Assembly: GCA_033063855.1 (NCBI GenBank)
Contig: CP093830.1
Coordinates: forward strand, 12,834,854-12,898,853
Origin: Smittia aterrima
Taxonomy: Eukaryota; Arthropoda; Insecta; Diptera; Chironomidae
DNA length: 64,000 nucleotides
Reading direction: 5' to 3'
Shown: piece by piece, positions 1-15,000 of the stretch
Layout: each line of letters begins with the position of its first letter
How positions within the stretch are numbered: position 1 is the first letter of the stretch
Program-made: the position numbers and the translations under genes
Notes under the pieces: model-generated
The model's input: only the letters and a program-made list of their open reading frames with translations
The model's database searches: none
What the model was told of the DNA's origin: nothing

Positions 1-1059
1 CTTAATAAAGCATGGATTATGTGGAAAATATTAAAAACATTTTCCTCAACTGCGAGGATGAGAATTTATCACACAAATAGTCGCTCCCAAAGCAAACAGA
101 GCATAATAAAAATCAGGAAATGGATTTGAGGTTTCACCATGAATATTTTTTACTATTCAATGAAAATTTTCCGCTTTCATTCATGTTTGATTTACAGAGT
201 TCTGCAGATCGCCTGACGTTCGAAAAAATTAATTGAAACGCTTTTATAATATTTCAATGAAAAATGGAATTGAGTGAGGTGGGGAGGGGAAGAGTCAGAG
301 AGCGAGATACTATTTATCAAGAGCAGGATGTGTTTAAGAGATCGCTCCGACAGAAATATGAGAAATTATGCGGTTTCTCTGGAAAAACATTTTTCATCTT
401 TCACTCGAGACGCTTTAAAATCGTTTTTCAAGATTCGTTCTTTGTGAATTTTCCGAAAGGAAAACAATCGCTCGATGTCAAGTGGGTGTCATGTTTAAGG
501 ATCAAAGGTCAATTTAATTCAATCCAACCCGCGCGCTCAACGTTTGCTAGCGGCAGAATTCTCATTTGAATTCCTCGCTTTCGGTGACGCAACATCCGAA
601 AACCATTCGAAAGCCATTCAACTATCGTTTGTTGTCTTTCGAAAGTTTGGTATGAGAAAACTATTTGTTTATTGAGTTGGTGAAGAAAAGTTTGGCTTCG
701 TTTCGTTTGGAAGCTCTCTTCCGTTTGCTCGTTGAAAAAAGAAATCGCAAAATTTCCAAGCCCGAAGGTCAAGATTGTTATGTAAAGTTATTGAACGACG
801 AAAGCGGGGATTTCTTGATTTTTTCGACCTTTCGATCCCCTCAGGTACTCGTCCTTATAAAATTCGAGACTTTTCAGGGAAAAGAGTTTCGAGAAAAAGA
901 ATTCGAAGCACATTTCGTTGATGTTTATGATACGAAAGGTCCTAAAATTCCTTAGAAAGGATCTGGAGTAACACAATTGCAGTACCTTCGATATTCTCAT
1001 ATGCATCGTCTCGGAAGCAAAATAAACAATTATGATAATCGAGCTTTAGGCAACTTAGC

Positions 1060-1073
1060 GAGAGAGAGAGAGA
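1060..1073. repeat. (GA)n microsatellite
   Basis: Seven uninterrupted AG/GA units lie in AT-rich non-coding DNA. It is one of many short CT/GA runs spread through the window. Confidence 0.85.
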
Positions 1074-4000
1074 AAAACAAGCTTTGAAAGCTTGAAATGT
1101 TGACTGAGAGATAACGAACTAGGTAACTGAGGATGAGTCGACTTGAATTATTCGCTAACAGAGGAAATTTTGAGTCGGAGGTAAACGTAAACATAATAAA
1201 GTAGAATAAAGAATTAATTCACTACGACGGTGGGATTACGAGACTCTCTCTCTCGCTCTCTACCGTCTTTAGCGATTATTCTCGATGTGAACGTTCAACG
1301 AGCTTTCATTTAACGTTTTCTTGGAATGCTTCATCTTCATCTTCTGAAGGAAAATATATTTGAATGCAAATGCAAGCGAATCGTGATGAGTTGAAAGCTT
1401 CTTATGATTATGAAAGGAATTTCTTCGGTACTCAAGGAATATTGACGTCACTGAGATTTCAAATAAAGTTTTGGTCTTTTCTATAGTTTCTTGAAGATTA
1501 TAAAACTATTAAAGTATTTTCTGACTTGAAGTTTGAAGCATTTTCAATCATTTTTAATATTTTAATTGAATTTCCAAAGTCTGAGAGTATTTTCTGATAA
1601 AGTTCCCTTGCTGATTAATGCAAATCAGAATCTAACAAAACCTTCTTCGAATTGTGTCGAGAAGTTAAAGCGTGAAAGGAAAAAAAAGCGAAAGAGAGTT
1701 TTCAATTAAAATCAATGGAATTTACTTTCTCCCCTAAATCTAATTGAATGTTGACACAATTCGATTCCTTTTTTTATTCGCATTCGTCGTTTCTGTGGAA
1801 ATGTTTTCCTTTTCCCAATCTCTGAACTTTCTCAATCATCATTTGACATCGGAAGCGCCTCCCCGATAATTCTACAGTTGCTTGCTCTCCCTCGTCTGTC
1901 ATGTGAGAAATCTTTTTTTCGTTTATTGGCGGCGGACACCCACGCATACCCACAATACTTCACAGTTTCGAAATGATTCTAATTTTGTTCAATTGCCTGA
2001 TTGATATAATTTATTTTACGGTATCTGCCTCGCACCTTCTTCTGCCGCTCGCTTCAACAGAGCCTAGGATACATTCTCTTATTGACTCACTCAATCATTC
2101 TGCAGACATTTGAATACATATTGAACAAATATCTGTGCTTCGATTCGAGGAATTACTCACATGAATAGAGAAGATGTTTTCCCTCACTGTGTGCACCCCT
2201 TTCTGCCTATTTTCCTTTTTCACAAAATATATTTGCCGTGAACTCGACTGGTAAGAGTCTGTAACAAATCTCTTTACTTCACTTCAAATATTTGCGGCTT
2301 ATTCCAGTTCAAGTTGCGAGCAGTCGAGGTGATTCAAACCAACTGACCACTGATGAAAAAACTGGACTAACGAAACCTTTGCTTCGTTAGCTTTGTATTT
2401 CTCAAACCTTTCTAAGGACACGAGCGCGAGGCAAAAGCTTTTGAGTGTGTTGATGAAAGTAAGAACGCGGCGTTTTGGGGTCAAGAACGTGGCGAAAATT
2501 AGCAGCGCGCTAGAGGAAAAATTCCGATTCATTAATAATTGTGTACGCTGTAAGTTCTTGTTTACGTTTTATTTTGGATAAGACGGATAAACGGAATTTT
2601 CAATATCAAAATCATAGAAGATGAAAAAACTAGAACCAATTAGTAATTAAAATTAATTTAGGGTTTCACTTTGTTCGCTGTGAACTGCATCATAAAATAA
2701 CACAGAACTCAATTAAGAGAACCAAATATGAAAATATTTATTTAGCTTTGTTGATAAAAATAAAATTGGTTTTTAATGGAAAGCAAGTGATGCAAAACAT
2801 TTTGTTAGTCAATGGCTAACCAAATGTAATAAACTCTTTTAGATTGTAATTTTCATCAATTTTCGCTTTGACATCATTCGAGGACTTTAGAGCTTTCACT
2901 AAAAAGTTTTTATATGCATCAAATAATCAAATTCAAATTCATTCATCTACTTCCACTTTATCCATGTAACAACCTCCTTCGCATCGCGATGGAGAGAGCT
3001 CCGTTAAAACAAGTCGAAAAGAATTATGAAGTTGAACTTCCGCGCTAGAAGGATAATAATAAAAAGGGAAATTAATCATAATAATTCGGCGTAACTCGCG
3101 AGTCGCGACTCAAGGCTAAGAGGAAAATTCCAAGTTTCAAGATCAACGGATCTTTCATCGCGTATCAATCCCACCACAGAAACCACATAATGACTGAGAA
3201 AGTTGCGACGGCTGTAATTACTGAGTCGTAAAGCTTTTCTTTCTTCTTCTTTCGACTCTTCGTGGTTTTAGTAAATTGCATACAAACGACGTTAGCTTCA
3301 ACTTGAAATAATCCTAAAGAGTCCTTGAACGGTTGATTTTGCCTTTTTTCCTCTCTTCCGGTGCTGGAAAGACGCGCGAGGTTCACAAAAGTTGTCGCTT
3401 GCCGCTGACGAGGGCTTTACAACCTTTCTCACCCACGAATGTCTCGTCGTTTGATCGTTACTTGCGACATCTGAAAGGCGTGGATTAATTAAAGCCGCAA
3501 GCTCGTCAGAGAAACTTTTATAGCTGTTTCGATTTAGTTAGTGATTTTTATTTCCCCTGATTTAATCTCTTAATTCGCTATTCGGATAATAATTGACGAA
3601 AACGAGCGAGAGCGGGAAGCAGAAAGTCATAAACAAGCGTGAGAATCACCCGCACAATAAATTAACCGATCTCGGTTTGTTTTTATTTTTTTCCCTCTTC
3701 TTTCAAATCAATAATCAGTTTGCAAGGAAAAGTGGAGAACAGAGATTACTAATTCCACTTCTGTCGAAAGCGCACGAAACAGGATTAAGCGTAATTTATT
3801 TTATTGACATCTATAAAAAAAATATTCGCAATTTCTTATGGCAGCCACTAACTTTTTTTTCCTCTTCTAAAACGAATTCGTTTGGTTGCGTAAATCGTTG
3901 GTAAGACGAGCTGCAGAGTTTATTTTTGTCGTTAGAAGGATATGAGAAAAGTAACTTGACCCGATTCTTCTCATCTTTCTCTCTTTGCTATAGCGACAGG

Positions 4001-4186
4001 CGATTGACCGTTGAGGGCTCTAGACGTTCTATTATTAATCGAGGAGACTTCAAGGAGAACAACAGTTTGCTGTTAAATTCCGCTTATTTGTCACTCAGCA
4101 TTTATGAAGCATCCGAGAAGGATTAGGAAAGCGAGAATCTATAAATCTTCAAGAGCTTTGTCCTTCTGAGCGCGAACTTTAACTTA

Positions 4187-4203
4187 TCTCTCTCTCTCTC
4201 TCT
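4187..4203. repeat. (TC)n microsatellite
   Basis: A 17-base pure TC dinucleotide run, followed by a further pyrimidine-rich stretch, in non-coding DNA. Confidence 0.9.
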
Positions 4204-7089
4204 TCCTTTCCTTGTCAGAAGTTTGCTTGCTTAATTCTTATCGTAAACTTCAGCACGGAAAGACATGAAGAAGAAGGAATCGTGTCCGACCGGCTCTGTC
4301 ATCAATTTATATTCAAATACTCGAGATTAATGTCCCGAACGACATGTCATGAATAAATTTCAGTTTTGCTTTGATGTGACGTCGTCTTCGTTCAATTAAA
4401 TTCATTTGAAAACTTTTGAAACGTGAATGTTGTTGAAGTCTGTCTGGGTCCAGTTTTGAATCGTCTACTGACTAGAAGAAGATTTTGACGCTCATCTTAA
4501 TGAAATTATTTCACGAACCTTGACGTTCCCTTTGAGTTTTTGCATTAGCAACATGTACAAGTGCTCGAGGATAAACACGACAACTCCTTCGATATTCGAA
4601 CAGGTTGTAATGTTATGCAATCTCTTGTGAATTATGACCAAGGCACATACATTTTCTGAGTAACAATTGACCTCGAGTCTTATGTTTCAAGAGCTTTTAA
4701 TATTTGTGGATGCTGAAATGTTTGCGGTCGTCTAAGCTCAGATCATAATTCAGTGTTGAATGTATTTGATATGCAAGCCCAGAGCGAAACCCGCTTGTTC
4801 ATTGTTCAGGTTGGTAAAATTTTGTAAAGAAAGCTTAGAAGAGTTTTTTTTTACCTTAAAGTTTAAGTCGAAAAAAGAGAAAGCTTAAATTTATTTTCGC
4901 TTCAAAATAAATAATCGAAATAACAGAAATGTAATCACGAGCAAGAAACAACATTTCTTTCCAGGAAGAACTCTCAGCGACAATTCTGACAACTCTTGGG
5001 GGGCTCTTAAACTGTCATTTGACTTGCTCTCACAATCGAAATGATTTGTGACATTTTACATTCTCGTTGAAATCATCAATTTTATGGCATCTGCTCGTTG
5101 TTTTCAAATCGCTTTTGTGTCGCGTCGAGTCAAAAACATTTCGATTCTCATTGGCTTCAGGTTCAAAGCACATCAAATCATTTGTCAAGTCAAGCGTTCT
5201 CAGAGAAGTCAATGGCTCGAATTTCGATGAAAGACGAAGCTCGCTGCACATAGTCGTTTTCCAATCATCTTAATATCAAAAAAGTCGAGAAGTTATTTGC
5301 CAGGGAGTTGCAAAAGCTTCAGAAACAAAAAAAAAACAAGAAACAACTTTAAATGTCGTCTAGAAGGATTCAGCCCTGCAATGAAAAGTTTCCTCGATTC
5401 AAATTTCAAATTTTCCAGCGATGTAACCAACAGAGTGAGTGCAAGAATACAAAAGTTTCAACAGTTTCAAAGCATACTGCTGATGAGTTGTTAAAATTAA
5501 CAGTTAATGAGAAAAGTTTTCTTCAATTTTTGAACTTCAATCTCAAACTTTGATTTCAAAGAAAACCTTCTCTGGAAATTTAACTTTCTCTGGTGGAAAT
5601 GAAGCCTTCACCGTTGAGCTTTTCATTATCAATTGAAAAGTGCTAAAAATAATCATAAACATAGTTCATTAGTCTATCAACAGAGAGAAATATAATTTAA
5701 GATTTCCTGTCAAACATAATTTGCATGCGTCATTAATGCTCTTCAGTTATCGTTCAACTGGAGCTGTGAGTGGAGGGCGTTAGAAGATCGATAAACATTG
5801 TTGGCAACTGGGATGAAACTCTCACTCTCCCTATAATTAGCACTAACTACAGTCTTTTATCCATAAACCCGACTAAAATTATCAAAGTGAGCGAAGAACG
5901 ATAAAAAGCACAAACAATTAAGCGCCACTTTATCGAACAGAATCAAGCGCAACGTCGGCAGACACAAAACACTTTTCATTCCCTTCACGTTGAAAAGTCA
6001 AGAGAAGGGTTGCTAGAGAGTTTTTCAATGGCTCGATATTTCATTTATCGCCTCGAGACTGATTTTTCCTCTTTCGCAATTTCTTTCTCGCTTTGCTGCA
6101 ATTTCCAGCAGAAACTTTTTATAACTCGAGAAATCATCAGCAGGAGATTTTCAATATGAAAGGAAGGTGCCGAGATATTGATAGTTAAAACAATTGGAGG
6201 ATTAGCGAGCTCTCACACACAAACCATTGAACCACAATCAACCATTCTCTGAAAAGCCTTTAATGAACATTTCGTTCATGGAGCAATAAATTAACTTGTA
6301 CAGTGCAAGTGAAGTTTCAGTGACTGTTCGCGGGATTTCTATAACCTTCCTATAACATCCGGCAGCGTGTAGTCAATGAGTTTCGTTTCTGTAAAATTTA
6401 TTCGTCACTGGGGATATTGATTGAGCAATTATTCATTGCACAAGTTGAAAATTGATATTAATTGCTTTGGGCGATGTAAATTTTTATTAAAAATACATTT
6501 TTCATTCGTTTGGAACTCAAGTTATTCTGTAAAAGTTATTCTGTTGAACTTACTCCGCAAGTTTATCCTCATCCCTGCCGGAAGTAAGTCATGCGAACGA
6601 TCTAAAACCATTTGATGCTAGAAGTGGTTGTTGCACTTATCGATATCGAATCTAATCCATGCTTTCATTGGAATCTTTTTATATGGATTTTTAGTTATGA
6701 ACTAGGGCTTCAAATCAAGCATAAATTATTATTTCAAATTCTTTCTATTTCCAGAGTTACTAGAGAAATAATAAATGTCAATTTGAGAAAGTTCACCTTG
6801 AAGTTGGCAGCGATTCTTTCTTTTCCGTTAAATTTAAAAGTAATGATAAAGTCTCTAACAGATGACGCTCTTTCCATGTCTCAACCCAAGACACAATTCA
6901 AACCGTGACTTAACCGACAAATTAAGTTTTTATTTTCGCTTAATTACGCCTTCTAATCAAATCTAAAGTGTTAGGCTGTCAATAACTAATGATCTAAGCA
7001 TGATTTTAACTAGAAGAAAGCTAAATTGCCTCGATAAAAGTGTTTTAAAGAAACTGACCGGCTGACAATTTCATGGTGTTAGCATTTCT

Positions 7090-7133
7090 GAGCAACGTCA
7101 GCATGATGACAGAGCAACGTCAGCATGTTTTTA
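7090..7133. repeat. Two-copy 22-bp tandem duplication
   Basis: The 16-base string GAGCAACGTCAGCATG occurs at 7090-7105 and again exactly at 7112-7127, so the period is 22 bp. The last six bases of each unit differ. No coding frame covers it. It is most simply a slippage-type local duplication. A duplicated protein-binding site is possible but unproven. Confidence 0.85.
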
Positions 7134-10100
7134 ATTTCTTTAATAACTCTGGAAATTGGATGTTTCAAACTGTTATGTAAGAATGAAATAGAGCCCTAGC
7201 AAATGCTTAAATACTCAAAAAAAATATTCTCATGGAATCTCTTGATTAGCGAGAAAAATGCATTTTAATGAAAAGTCGAGTATCCAACGGAAATTATTAG
7301 TTTTTATTGAAATTAATTCAATCTCGAACCTTCAACCCTAAAAGTTTTAATTTTTCCCATCAAATTAATTTTGATTCACTTTTTGCACCTGATCGAGCTT
7401 AAATTGAAAGCTTTTTAAGTTTAATGTCGCCACAAATTTCTCTTTCAATCATTCATAAAAATTTCCATAAAATTCGCCTTAAAGCGCTTTCTTCTTTTGT
7501 GCAAAGTCGATAAATGCCTTTTTATGTGCGAACGTGATGACATCGCAGGAGAATTTTCTAAAGAGATTGAAGATAATTATTTTAAAGTGATAATAAATGA
7601 GAAGAAGCTGATGAATGTAATCGTGTTTTTCTGCGATAATTTAATGACTTCTCGACTTAGTTTAGAGGAGGATAGAAATGCAATAAAGTGTCAACTTTAA
7701 TTGATAAAGCAAAGTCTCCTTAAGTTCTCCGGAAGTCAGCCTCGTTTCATCGCAAGATTGAGCGATTACATCGGCGACTGGTTTGGCCTGCGGTCAAAAA
7801 ATTGGAACTTGATTCGGGGCCGATACACGAACGAAAGATCGATTTATCTTAACGAGCTTAACTTAATCATCTTCTCGCTTTGCATTCGTGATAAGAAAAT
7901 TATCGCGTGTTCGTGAATATTTTACTTATCTCGACAGTTCGTTGTCATGAAGAATCGATCAACTTAAAAGCTCTTTTAGAGTTTTCGTTTGACGGCTTAA
8001 CCAGAATTCTTAAAAAGTGAGAACTCGCTAACGAGAATCTTCATCTCGTTGAATGCGACGCTAGAGCCATCAACACCAGCTAATCTTTAATCAATTAAGA
8101 CACTGATTTGAGTCGGCATTAAACCGAAGCGGCTTAGACGAACTACCCGCTATCGACTGAATAGTTAATGTCTCTCTGATCCATAAAACATTTAATTTAT
8201 CCTCGAACTTTGATAGGATTTTAAATCTTTCGCTTGATTCTTAACATTTTATGACTTTCTGCGAAGCTTGATTCAATTCGAGTGTGTAAATGTCCAGTTC
8301 AATAATGAGATTCATAATTTAGCGTTTATAGGTGAACCAATAAAAAAGTCTTTGAGACTTAGACGAGATGAATTTTATGACGCGATTTAATTGATTTCAT
8401 CATGTCGAGCCGCGACCATAAAATCATCAGCTAAAGCTCAATAACTCCTGTCATCGTTGCTCTCGAGAGACAACGAAAAGTTGTTTGAACAATTGCAAGT
8501 TTAAGTTGTTTCTCACAAACGCAATGTCGTGACAAAGTCACAAACACTAAATGAAAACTAATAAATTACATTTTATCATGTGGAAAACATCGTCACTTCA
8601 TTAAATAAAAATAAAAACAAACTAAACACACAACAAAGCCAAAAAGCAAAGGCAGCAGAGGGAAATGTGCCATTGATTGGTGAACAATAGTCGGGTTGAT
8701 TTGTAGAAATGGTTTTCGTTTGTTGAAGTGACGGGGAAATCATTCATTTTGTAATGAAACGTTTTCTCGCTCGAAGGGCGATAGCTCGCAAACTGCTCCA
8801 TTGGCTTTTGTGTGAGCTCTCAACCCCGGAATCGAAATCATCTAATTCACTCTCTCGAAGCGAAAATGATAAACAAACAGGAACGAGCACCCAACGTTTA
8901 AAAGCAATTTCCACATGAATGATATCGAGAATTGTGCGAGGAGATCATAAATCTTTTCCAATCAAAACATTTCGTTTCAGTAAATTGAAAACGGCAATGG
9001 ATTTATGAAGTGCACTCGATGTTTTGTTTCGCGTCTGCTTTAAGAGACTTTAGGGAGGGCTGCTGCGGCTCGTCGATTTATGGAAGTTTTCGCAAAATGG
9101 AAATTGATCGATTCCAAAGACGTTAAACATTATTTATTATCGGAATCTTAAAAATGCATAAGTGAAATTGAAACTAGCGATGCTCTCCCGCTGTGAGACG
9201 AATTGGTATGACGCTCCCTGAAGAAGACGATCGCCAGAAAATGAAGCGGATCAGCAGCTTTGCGAACATTTTTTTTTTATGAAATTCGATCAATAAAAGC
9301 GACAAAGTGTTGAGCTCAACGAAGATTTATTTTTTGAGTCTCCTCGGATAGAGCAAACTTGTTTGAATTTATTGCTTCGAGTTCCTCAACCCCCAAAGAA
9401 CTAATGGATCGCTTAATTCATTAAAAATCACCTCGAAGCTCATAAATTGTTCAATGCACTCCAAAGAAACGAATAAAAGGCAAAAATTTAACCACGAAAT
9501 CCTTTCATTACGAGAATTAAAATGTGGAAATGCGATGACGACTTCAAATTAAAATCGAATAAAAAAAGTCCCAACTTAAAATTGAATCAAACCATCAAGC
9601 GAGTGATTGTAATAAAACTTGAAGCACTAAACGGTCTTCTCTCGAGTTGAACTTCGAGGAGGAGATGGCGAAGTCCCGACATTAAATTAAAATAACAAAT
9701 AAAAGATTTATTGAGCACAAGAAAAAGGCTTATCGTGCCACATTCGGATAAGAACATTCGGGACCACCCCGATCGACACTGCAAACACCTTCACGGCAAA
9801 CAAATTTGGTCAAATCAAAATGCAAACTATCATCATTAAATGACCATTAAGTAATCCAGGGCAGCAGCATCGAAGATATTTTTGATGAGATGAAATTAAA
9901 AATTAATTATCGTTACCATGCTTCGACTGGTTTTGAGTTCTGTGTCTGCCGAAAGCAAAGGCAGTTTCGGAAGTTCTGACGAAGAGTTTCTCTTTAGTCG
10001 GAGCCTGAAGCTGACTCGATTAACTGAATTTAATCACATCCCTACATGTCGCATTATCGATAAAGTTTTGTTCTCGCGATATTTCGGGAGGCGATAAATT

Positions 10101-12000
10101 ATAAATTATCGACTCATGATTTTTGAGTTCCCGTTGATGATCCTAACAAATCCAGCGAAGTCTCGTTCACATCTCGACTTACAGTTCTGAGCTTTTGATT
10201 TATTGTGCTCAAGGCTTTTGTTGTATCAAAATTATTTTAAGAAAACTTTTTTTTTCGCTTGCTCCTGTGCGCCATGGAAGATAAATCTCGCAGTTCCATA
10301 TGAATGTCGATACTTAAAGTTTATACTCAACTCATTCCGAGAGTTTATCAAATTTCATCGCGAAATTTAATGAAACATTTTAATGCAAATTCCTTATTCG
10401 TTGCTTTTTAAGATTGAACAACGCCAGTCAATAAATTGCATTGCAATCAGATCTCAACTCTCTTCACTCGTTGACTGATGCTCTGAAAAGATCTTCTCGT
10501 TGTTACGTCTCAAAGACTTGCAGACAAAAAAAAAATGAAAGATCGTCGAGAGTTCATTAACCAGTGCAACAAAAGCATTCGACGAGAAGGAGAAAACCCA
10601 AAAGCCAGTAACGCAGAAATATTAATTTAATTCTTGTTTTCTTTCTTGTTCCGCTGCGGTTCTCCTTTCGCTTCAATGACGGTTGCAGCCAACAATAAAT
10701 TCAACTTCTTTTTTCGGGATGATCTACAAAGGAACAAGAAAAATGATTTTCACTCAAGTTACAAGCGGTTTTTAATTGAGGAGAATCACGGCGGATGACG
10801 AGTCGAGAGTGAGAATTAATGTGCAGTTTCTGAATGAAGAGATTTGCAGTTTTAAAATTTTTTGGAGCGAGCAGTTCATTGTTCAGGTGATTTCTTGATT
10901 TCTCACATCCTCGCTAATCGACGAAATTGTTTCTTTTCGTGTCATTCACACCAACAAGACTTTAGGGTGAAACGCGATGATGAAGATCTTCGTCATATCA
11001 AATACAATGAATCAAACGCCCCAGAACATGCTCAGCTCCGACAACTTAGCAACGAAGTCAATTTTTCCGCATCTCGTTTTGAACAATGAAGACTTTTCGG
11101 ATGATGATGGATGAGCTCTTGAGATCAAGAGCGCATCTTGTTGTTTGATAACAAAACAAAAGAACTCATCATCAACAAAGGCACTCGAACAAAGAACGAA
11201 AATATTTTGACTTTCAATCAATTTCAAATAAATGTGAGCTCGATTGACCGTGCAAAATCGATTTTTAATGTGATCCACAATGAGCCAACTGGTCATCAAG
11301 AGAGTCAGCTGAAGACAGAACAAATCGTTTCTTGCCCTTTTTGTCTGTCGTTGACTATTGAGCATTGCAATCTTTTCTTCTTCTCACTCGCATTCGTTTT
11401 CAATCGGCAAACAAAAAACTTAAAGACGATCGCTTTGCTGTTAATGTCCATCGATAATCTTATGGATCGTCGTCGTTTGTTTCCAAATGAAGAAGTGTCA
11501 AAACAAGCACACACCGTGTGCATCCAACAATGGACACTTCTCTCCATTTCGAATCGATCAATCGACTGGCTCGGTCTGTGACGAGTACGAGCCTGAAGAA
11601 ATGAAAAGGCAAAGCACTCGATGTTTGCAGAAATCAGGGAGGATAAAGAGAAACAAATTATTGAAGAATCATTCAAATTTGTTACAGAAAATTACATTTC
11701 GAAGTCGAAGAAGAAGCCGAGGATGGAATTAACTTTGTTTTGTTCGCCTTTTATTGCACATTCACAAAATCTTTTTGCATGTTGTGATGAGATTTCTTCT
11801 TTGATCGATAATCAATTGCTTTAGTGACACGCTCAAAGCTCTTTCGATGACTCGTCAATGCGTTAATCTCAAATAATTTATCAGGAACTGTCCATAATCG
11901 TGGATGTGTCATTACACACAATGATCTACTGAGCGCACAACAACGTCTTCGGATTCCCTATTGACTGCTTTGCCAAGAGAAGAAAAGATAATTTATTTAT

Positions 12001-15000
12001 TTATAAACAGTCGTCGTCGTCGTCTTCTCCTCCCGTTCTCATTGTACATTTTTGCGAAATCAGTTTTGACTCGAACGATTGAATTGATGGGTGAACGATC
12101 GCGATTTAAGCTCGAGTGTTGGTCTCCTAAACTATTGGAATCAATCTTATCTCTTGTTACACATTTCAGTCTTTCAATTCCCTCAACGTCAACCGTCGAC
12201 AATCATTGAAACTGAGAGAGAGAAGCCTCATTGCCTTTTACGTGGTCGTTTGCTTCTGCTTTCAGCTTTGCCGGTGATTTCTCGGTTAGAAACTTCTCGC
12301 AACGTGAAATTGCCCTCCGCTGACTTTTATTCGAATTCAACTCGATTAATCCAAATGATCTTCCTTCATTGCGTTCGAGGAATTTTTATCTTTACCCTCA
12401 TTTCATCCATCAAAGACTTAACGACATTTTCGCTTATTGAAAGGAGCTAATGAGACTTTAAAAAGTCCTCTCACAAGACAACCAAAGAAACAAACAAACA
12501 AATAAAAAAATCACCAATCATTTATCATCTTCTCCTCAGAATGCAACGAGCGACAGGAGAGAAATGTGTCATTTAATTCAGTCCAAAGCCTCTTCGTCTC
12601 TTCTTCGACGTGTCAAACGACACAAAGATAAACATCTGCATAAAGAAGCCCAAAAAAAGAACTTGAGATTTGCTCGTTTGATAAATTGTCGCATCATTAA
12701 TAAGTGGTGTGAGTTTTTATGAGACATCGAGCAACGAGGAGGAGAAGGAGATGCAATCATGCAAGTCGTTGCAATAAAAAAAACGAGAAGATCGCAAAAA
12801 TTAACGAAAAGTCATGAAAGTAATTTTTCTTCCTTAGCTTAATCTCTCATATGACGTGAATCGTCATTAAATTGTCCCCGAATAAGAGAAATAATAAAAA
12901 CTTCTCGTCTCTTGTCTTGACAATGAGTTGGGAAAGGGATTGGTCGATGGTGTCGATCGCCAAGTCGCGTCCTGAATTTTTAGTGTCATCGCGAGAAATG
13001 ATTCAATTGCACTCCTCAACAAGCAGGCGACGATATTTAAGTTTCAACTGACATAAACGAGTTGCACAATAAAGAAGACAGAAATGTGAAATCATATTGT
13101 GAAGTGCTTTTGTTTTCACGATTTGGGCAATAAAAGAAAGCCAACGAGAGTCATGGAGCAATTAACAATCTTTACGGCGACTTGTGATTTACTGGACGCA
13201 ATCTCGTTAGCAGTTTTACGAAGTCTCTCGTTCGGAGACGACTAAGTCTGTGTCTCCTTTAAAAATCGCTCTTCATGTTTATTCAAACTGAATCATCGTC
13301 AGATTTTGGGTTTTCGATTGTGCATTATGACTCAACTGACTCAATGAAGAAAATAATCCAAAAAAAGTAAAAAACACAAAAGCCACAGGGCACTAATTAG
13401 TAAGAGAATTGATGTAATTGCATGCAATTTAGATTAATTTGCCAATTCATAAATCTTATCAGCTCGGAAATTTATGGCTTTTGTCCAGTTCCGTTAACTC
13501 TTTCTCATAACTTTAGCCTCACTCGCGCTTTATGAATCGAAATTATTCGATCGAAAAACAATGAAAATAACTTTACTTGCTCGAATCACGAAATGAGAAA
13601 GAAATCGGATCGTTGCTTACACATTTCTTGGATTACTGTCTCAATTATTTTGTCACTCACCCACGAGAATTCCACCGAAAACTTATCGAAATCACGCTAG
13701 CGAGAGAGGATCGAATTATCTATCAAATTTATATTACGATCGGTCCGAATCGAGACAACGGACGAATAAAAGTTATTGCAGCCATAAAATGCAATAAAAA
13801 ATGCATCGCAATGTGTGGCACAATCTGTTGTCAGCTTCACCCGGACCGAGAGGAGTTTCGCTTTAAAACTGACACCAAAACTCGATTCATTGTAAATCGA
13901 TCGAACAACAAGAACGGATCGTTCGTTGTGTGTTATTTTTTTTTTGGAGATGAAAAGGCATTCGCAGAGGGCAGTCAGGGTAATGGTTTCAAGAGCGATC
14001 AAGAAGTCATAACAATCAAAATTTATTGGGCGATCTTTCTCACTCTTCATGCTATGAATGCACGAACGATCCGTTTCTCGTAAGATAAAGGTTTTGTTTT
14101 CGAAGAAATCAAATCCGGGCAATTTTTGAATGCGATCGAGCGAGAAGAGTATTCAAGGCTTCGTTCATCAATGAGGAGAATCTTTTGACGTTTATTGTTG
14201 TCCTCATCTCAAGAGCTTAACGTAGTTCACAAACAACCTCCAAATATGATTCAGTTTTGACTCATGATGAAATTCCACGCGAACTAACATCGAAAGAATG
14301 TTGAATCGCGATTCTCGAAACATAAAATCACTGAATGAATTATAAATGCTTTCGAGTGATATTTGAATAGAGCGAAGAAGAAATTCCATTTGCAAAAGAG
14401 AGAAAATAAAATTGTAAATAAAAATATTTGACAAATATCTTCGAAGCTGAAAAGAAAGAAACGATAAATATTCGAGATATTTATCAAGTTGAAAGTCATC
14501 CACCGGCTGACCCATTGAAAAGGCTTAATTGAATTAAATTTATGCAAGTTTGGAAGTTGAGGCAAGGACTTTAAGTTAAATGCGCATTCATTTATGAAAG
14601 TTTAAGTCGAGAGAGTTGACTTTGTAAGCTTCTGCATCTCTTGCTTTGTGTGGGGAGCGTAAGCGGCTCTATGAATTTCAAATTACAGAAACTGATTGTT
14701 GCTTAACGGCCACCCATTTGCAACAAAATAAAGCGAACGTTGCGTTGTGCAACTCAGACTTTTGAATGCTCGTTTTATCAGCTTTAAAAACTTTCCATGT
14801 CAACATTTAGTTTCGCTGACGTCTAAACAATACTCGATCGCTTCTCTTTGGTTTCTAATAATCTGACAATAAATAAATAAATAAAATCAAAGAAATGGAG
14901 AACGACAAAAGAAGCTTCTGCTCGTACACTCAATTGAATTCACAAAACTCAACCGCAAGCGAGCAGCAAATAACTTTGCGGCTTCTTTCTTCTGCTTGCT

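Larger units (their letters stand above)
1..12000. other. Gene-poor stretch, distal upstream region
   Basis: I find no supportable exon here. Open frames are short, overlap on both strands, lack domain motifs and often begin at non-ATG codons. The DNA is AT-rich with scattered CT/GA runs (one GA run at 1060-1073, one TC run at 4187-4203) and a short tandem duplication at 7090-7133. No tRNA, rRNA or long repeat was recognised. Its position upstream of a developmental transcription-factor gene makes distal enhancer content possible, but nothing in the sequence proves it. Confidence 0.5.

Noticed and set aside
11012..11676. Cluster of 117-147 codon frames on both strands
   Set aside because: They mutually overlap, with no domain and no consistent splice sites. 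Treated as chance.
13577..14122. Overlapping open frames of 168 (plus) and 141 (minus) codons
   Set aside because: Long frames on both strands over the same bases are typical of a locally stop-poor composition. No motif, splice context or signal peptide supports either.
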